DNA of 64,000 bases from the NCBI GenBank assembly GCA_033439295.1, contig JAVTLE010000021.1:1178009-1242008 (forward strand). Reading direction: 5' to 3'. A program made the position numbers and the translations under genes. This stretch comes from Deuterostichococcus epilithicus. Lineage: Eukaryota; Chlorophyta; Trebouxiophyceae; Prasiolales; Stichococcaceae. Every line of letters begins with the position of its first letter. Positions within the stretch are counted from its first letter, which is position 1. Shown here in pieces: positions 59,565 to 64,000 of the stretch. Under the pieces are notes generated by a model. That model did not search any database. It saw nothing but the letters and a program-made list of their open reading frames with translations, and was not told the origin of the DNA.

Positions 59565-62500
59565 TCAGTACATGTCCTCGTCCTCGCCAGACTCGTCGGA
59601 GGGGTAGTCGTCTGAAATCATGCCAGCATTCCAGTAGCCATAGCCGCCGACCATCCCACCGGCGTAGAAATGCGGGTCATCCTCGTCTTCGAAGTCGTCA
59701 CTGTACGCCTCGTCCTCCGAGTGCAAGCCCTCCGGATAGTGGACGTGGGGCACCGCCACCACGGGAACGTCTGGGCGCGGGCACCGGATCTGCGGCCGTG
59801 CCACCTTGCCGCGCCGCCTGTCAAATGCCTGCAGCCGGGGTGGACTGCTCTCAAGCCGGGCGGCAACGAGCATGAGACTGTGAATTCTCGGCAGCACAAT
59901 GGAATGACCATGGATGAATGGTCGAGACAGGCTGCGCAGCTTCGAGGCGCTGGCAGTTCCTGATCGACTAGCTGGCGGAGCGCACGGGCGCGCTGGGGGG
60001 CGACAGAAAGCAGGCCGCGGGACAGCAGCGCTCGAGGAGGGCTCCACCTGCTGCAGCGCTGCGACCGCCTCCACGTCGTCGTGCGCCCAGGAGCTCTGCT
60101 CCAGCGACAGCACCCGCAGCGCCGGCATGGCGAGCAGCGGGCTGCGGGCGGCGCCGCCGGCCAGCGCTGCGGCGACGCCCGGCATGCACCCGATGGTCAG
60201 CTGCCGGCAGCCGGTTGCGCGCCGCAAGTCGTCCGGGATGGTTCTGAGGTTATTCCTCGACAGGTTGATACTGCGGAGCCGGTGCGCCTGCGGCCCGAGG
60301 CAGCCCGCGTCCGCCAGGTCCGCACAGTTGCCGTCCAAGCTCAGCTCCTGGGGGCAGCACAGCTGGAGGCGCTCAGCCGGCGCTCAGTGAGGCGCTCATC
60401 TGGCGCTCAGCAAGGCAGGGCCGGCAGCTGGCCGCGGCGGGGCCGAGCGAGCTGGCTTGCAGATGGAAGCAACTCGGCACTGCTGACCCGCGCTGCACCA
60501 TGGGGCTCACGGCTGTGAGGCTGTCGGCTTGCACGCCCGCCCACACAGCTAAGGTCTGCAACTGGCAGGCTTTGTGTACACGCAGGAGGTCGTGTCCAGG
60601 AGCAGGCGGCCGTGACACCCGTGCCGCAGCCCCGGGGCATGACGTGCACCTGCAGCTGTGGCAGTGCCCCTAGCAGCAGCGCCAGGCCTCGCATCTTGCC
60701 GCCGCCGCATGTGCAGTCGTGCAGGCGCAGCCGCGTGATCGCCAGCTCGCTGATGCACGACTGCAGCCTTGACGAGAGCGCTTCGTCCCAGACCTGCGAT
60801 GCGAGCACGGTCGAGAGTCAGGTTGCGAAGAGTTGGACGCGTGGTGACGCGGTCGTGTTCAAGCCGCCCTTGGGCGCGTCACGGGGCCGGAGCCCGAGCC
60901 TGAAGAAGCCTGAGCAAATGTGGAAGCTTGCGAAGCTGTCCCGAGAGGACGAGGTCTGGAGAGCCATCTCATAGCAGCGACGCACATGATCTGCTTTGGT
61001 CACTAGCTCATGGACCCTACCTGCAGCCTGCCGAGGTCGAGGTCACGCAGCCCGGAGAGTGCCGCCAGGCCGGCTGGAGGCTCGAGGGCATTGATGGCCA
61101 AGCTTGACAGCGCGGTGAGCGCGCATGACTCCTGCGGCAGCTCCAGGTGGCCTGCGGCATTGATGCCCATGGAGAGGCTCCCACCCTCAGAGTTGCGCAA
61201 CGACTGCAGGCGCGTCAGCCGCCAGAAGCTGCTCGGCAGCTCCCGCAACGTCGTCCCCGTCAGCGTCAATGACTCCAGCTGCTCCTGCAGCCATCACACG
61301 GGAGGAAGGGTGCTCGCATCAGAGACGGACAACCGCGGGCGCGTTGCATGGCGTCAGCAGGGATGCAACACGACAGCGTGCTGATAGCTGCTCCACGGCA
61401 TGCTGGTGTGTACCCGCCGAACATGGCACCCCCCCATCTTGCCACAATGATTGCAGGGCCGCCACCCCGTAGCGGAGTTCCAACGGCTACTTCACGTGCA
61501 CTCACCAGATTGCCAATGTCTGCCGGCAGCTGCGGGCCAAACGCCTCCATCGCCAGCCGGCGCAGCCGTGTGCAGCGTGTCACGCTGGCGGGCCACGCGC
61601 AGACGCCGTGGGTGTGGACGGGCACCTCGTACCGGATGTCCAGGTCTTGCAGCATCGGCAGCCGAGCCAGCGCAGATTCCAGGAAGACATGGGCGCTCAC
61701 GCCGCTCACGGAGTGCAGCTGCAGGGATGTCAGACCCGACACGACGCGCAGCGCCGGCAGTACCTGCTGCACACAGGGGGGTTGCGAGGCATCGACCGGG
61801 GTGCGCCCTGAAGACGCCCGAGCGGGGCGCCACATCCGGGTACGATCGGCGTGCCACGGAGCGCTGGGCGTGCAGCAGGTGTGCGCAGTGGGGTTGCGAA
61901 GGCAACGGTCAGTTGAAAGGCAGTGGGATGCACTCCTACCTGGGCGTCGAGGAGGCACTGGCTGAACGACAGCGCCTCCAAAGGAGCAAAGGACAGCAGC
62001 CCGAGGGCGGTGCTGAGGAACTGCAAGTTGGCCTGCGCGGATGACAAGGGACTTTGGCACAAGGTGTTGCGACATGGGCGGGCTGCGAGTTATCGCGGCA
62101 ATGGCGGCAATCGCAGAGCATAGCAACACTCCAGAGTGGACCCACCCGGAAGCGGTTGAATGTGAGCTCCACGATGGCCGCCAGCCGCGCTCGCAGCCAC
62201 AAGGTGAGGTTGCCGCCATCCGGCGGCACTGGCGGCGCCGAGCTTTTGGCGCCATAGAGTGTGACGACTTCCCAAACGCTGCTCGGCGACTTGAGGAGCC
62301 GGTCCCAGGATCTGCACACGCTTGCCAGCTGTGCAGGCCTGCAGTCGAAGGGTGACGCTTCAACAAGGGATGCGCTCAAATGAAGCAGTTGACAAAAAAG
62401 CACTTGACGCCAATAGCTGCCCGCATAGGGTGTGCGCTGCTAAGGGGAGCGGCGCACCCTTGAACGTAGCCCAAAATTTTGAGGAGCACGTCCTCCGGAA

Positions 62501-62588
62501 GGGACGTTATGTCGGCGACAGTCATGTCTGCAGCGCTGGTGAGAGACCTGCTGGACTTTGCGCGCTTGCCGTTCTTGGATCTGGCCAT
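59565..62588 (-). CDS. F-box/leucine-rich-repeat protein, intact copy
   Basis: Eight exons: 62588-62458, 62338-62146, 62032-61940, 61763-61506, 61284-61021, 60793-60650, 60347-60048, 59828-59565; 548 aa with all phases matching. Residues 25-65 form an F-box-like motif: ADITSLPEDVLLKIL, then LASVCRSWDRLLKSPSSVWE. Leucine-rich repeats of irregular length follow (LTSLQLHSVSG, LESLTLTGTTLRELPSSF, LRSINLSRNNLRTIPDDL). The C-terminus is strongly acidic (EDEAYSDDFEDEDDPHFYAG, ending SGEDEDMY) with a Gly/Tyr-rich patch. F-box proteins of this type normally recruit targets to SCF ubiquitin ligases through the repeats. The target is unknown. It has a decayed tandem copy downstream and a divergent relative upstream. 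Confidence 0.85.
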
Positions 62589-62982
62589 GTTGCGTTTTGG
62601 GCGGATTGGCGGGCAGCTGACGCAAACGCAGCTCAAAATTGCTGCACTCTGCACCCTGCTTCAGCCACAGCGCTACGTCCTTTATGTCGCGGCTGGCTAA
62701 ACTTTGCAGCTGACCGCCAGGAGGCAGCTGGTGCTCCGCTACGTTCCAAAGGTCTCGTCTTCTCAGTTGTCTCTGCAAGTGTAGGGTTTATCCACAGCTA
62801 GAAACGAGACCAGACCGAGACGAAGCTCATCTGGAAGAGCCAACTTTCCTGTTTGGTTCCAGGTTCCCTACTTGGTCTTCCTCAGCGCCTTTCGTGGGGC
62901 TTCCTGAGTGCTTACTGTGGTTGCTTGACGGCGTGAGCTCGATCTGATGGCAGTTTGACCCATCGAGCATCGGACTGCAAGA
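62589..62982. promoter_or_regulatory. Divergent promoter interval between two F-box/LRR genes
   Basis: 394 bases between outward-facing start codons of related genes. No coding signal; no specific motif recognised. Confidence 0.45.
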
Positions 62983-64000
62983 ATGCCTCCAAGGAGGAAG
63001 GTGACGCGAAGGACGTCCACCATTGCGACAGCCCCGAGCACCGCGGACATCACGACGTTGAGCCAGGACCAACTGCGTCTCATCCTCAAACTCGCAGGGT
63101 GCGCATGCGAGAACGGCACGCCGAATCAGGAAGTGCATCTGCGGGCCCAGTGGCCGGTGCATCAGCTGCCGTTTCCTGCTGGATTTCATCTAGCGACCAT
63201 GTCGTGCATGTACCGCTGGCAGACTGGCGCAAGTCGCTCGTTTGCAGGAACCCTGGGCGCTTCGCATGCGTGTGCAAGGCATGGCGGGACGCCCTGGCCG
63301 GCCCATCAGAGGCATGGCGAGACGTCGTGCTGTCGGCGCCAACACCGCCTGCCACCAGCACGTATCCCCCTGGGGCGAGGCCGCCCGCTGATTCCACGCC
63401 GATCCTCAACTGGCTTCTGGTGCGCACCTCTGCCAGCCGTGCGGGCCTGCATGGTGCGCTGCTGCTCGCCCGCCCCCGGGGTGCCTGTCGGCACAGGCAG
63501 CGCTGTTGCCATGGGAGCGCTCATCGTTGTGAAGCATCTATCCTGTAAAGTGGGCACGATCAGCTTGAGGATGAGGACTTATGAAAGCGCAGGTCCGGCG
63601 GGCGTGTGTGGAGAGTTTGACGTTCCGGCGTTTCAAGGTGTGACCCTCTTGCCCTTGAAGATGCACCCAGTCGTATTGCGAGGCACACAACGTACACGTC
63701 TGCGCTGGACAGAGCGCCCTCTTGAGGCGTGCATCACAGCACACCACCTGCCGTGCGTCACCAGCCATGAGGCGGTACCGGGGCAGGCTCGTCACCGTGG
63801 CTACCTGCCTGCGCCCTGCAGACGCACAGCGAGCACTACCTGCCGCTGTTCAGCACCGTTGTGGGTCTCATGGCGGGGGGCCCCCAGCTGCGGTCCCTGC
63901 GCTTTGAGGACTGCGACCTCAGCAACGACCTGCTCCCTCAGCTGCGGCTGCTGAGCGGGCTGACGGCGCTGGACCTGAACAGGATCGAGAGCGTGGCCAA
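62983..64000 (+). CDS. F-box/LRR protein, third family member, 3' partial
   Basis: Exon 1 is 62983-63098 (116 bases, the same length as in the decayed copy) and encodes MPPRRKVTRRTSTIATAPST then ADITTLSQDQLRLILKLAG, the start of an F-box. Exon 2 begins at 63248 with NPGRFACVCKAWRDALAGPS and EAWRDVVL, matching the second half of the F-box in the neighbours. Its end is uncertain: a phase-matching donor follows 63419, and the frame stays open beyond 63480. The last visible exon starts at 63822, reads LRSLRFEDCDLSNDLLPQL and TALDLNRIESVA (leucine-rich repeats), and runs off the right edge. One or more exons may lie between 63420 and 63821. Confidence 0.75.

Noticed and set aside
61266-62366. A 366-residue uninterrupted minus-strand frame
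   Set aside because: It mixes true F-box/LRR exon frames with intron sequence; the spliced model aligns better with the tandem paralogue.
1-64000. Viral or transposon sequences, CRISPR arrays, rRNA genes
   Set aside because: I looked for integrase, reverse transcriptase, transposase, capsid-like proteins, terminal repeats and spaced direct repeats and saw none.

Overview
This window looks like nuclear DNA of a green alga, probably a trebouxiophyte or Chlorella-like chlorophyte; I have not proven the lineage. The DNA is GC-rich, genes are cut into many short exons (about 10 introns per gene), many donors read GTGCGC/GTGCGG/GTGAGC, and TGTAA occurs just after several stop codons, as in chlorophyte 3' ends. 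Products include plastid proteins (divinyl chlorophyllide reductase, a DUF1995 protein, a PPR protein) and ordinary eukaryotic proteins (NOP58, SEY1/RHD3, DGAT2, ubinuclein). All exon models are my own reading of splice signals. The listed exon lengths keep phase from ATG to stop, except in the decayed F-box copy and the partial genes. I see no transposon, viral element, CRISPR array, rRNA or convincing tRNA. One N occurs, at 28704.

Layout from left to right: expansin (-, 1809 to beyond the left edge); secreted/membrane GBP-type GTPase (+, 3624-8958); PPR protein (-, 14754-9448); APP1/DUF2183 phosphatase (+, 15389-23438); DGAT2 (-, 26659-24156); 2OG-Fe(II) oxygenase (+, 27187-30576); DVR (-, 33642-30819); DUF1995 protein (+, 33920-35600); NOP58 (-, 40852-36218); SEY1/RHD3 (+, 41373-47245); small plastid membrane protein (-, 48220-47380); ubinuclein (+, 48721-55519); decayed F-box/LRR copy (-, 59113-56223); intact F-box/LRR (-, 62588-59565); third F-box/LRR (+, 62983 to beyond the right edge). 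Strands alternate strictly through the first thirteen genes, giving divergent promoter intervals of about 0.28 to 1.8 kb and convergent 3' ends.

There is no operon-like logic; most neighbours are unrelated. Some themes recur: lipid and ER membrane biology (DGAT2, APP1-type phosphatase, GBP, SEY1), and plastid function (DVR divergent from DUF1995, the PPR protein, the small membrane protein). The right end is a local F-box/LRR family expansion with one copy decaying.

The most interesting points are the high share of GC-AG introns (12 of about 152), degenerate copies of intron-exon junctions inside neighbouring introns, a ubinuclein that carries a C-terminal HARE-HTH-like domain, and a GBP GTPase with a signal peptide and C-terminal membrane segments.
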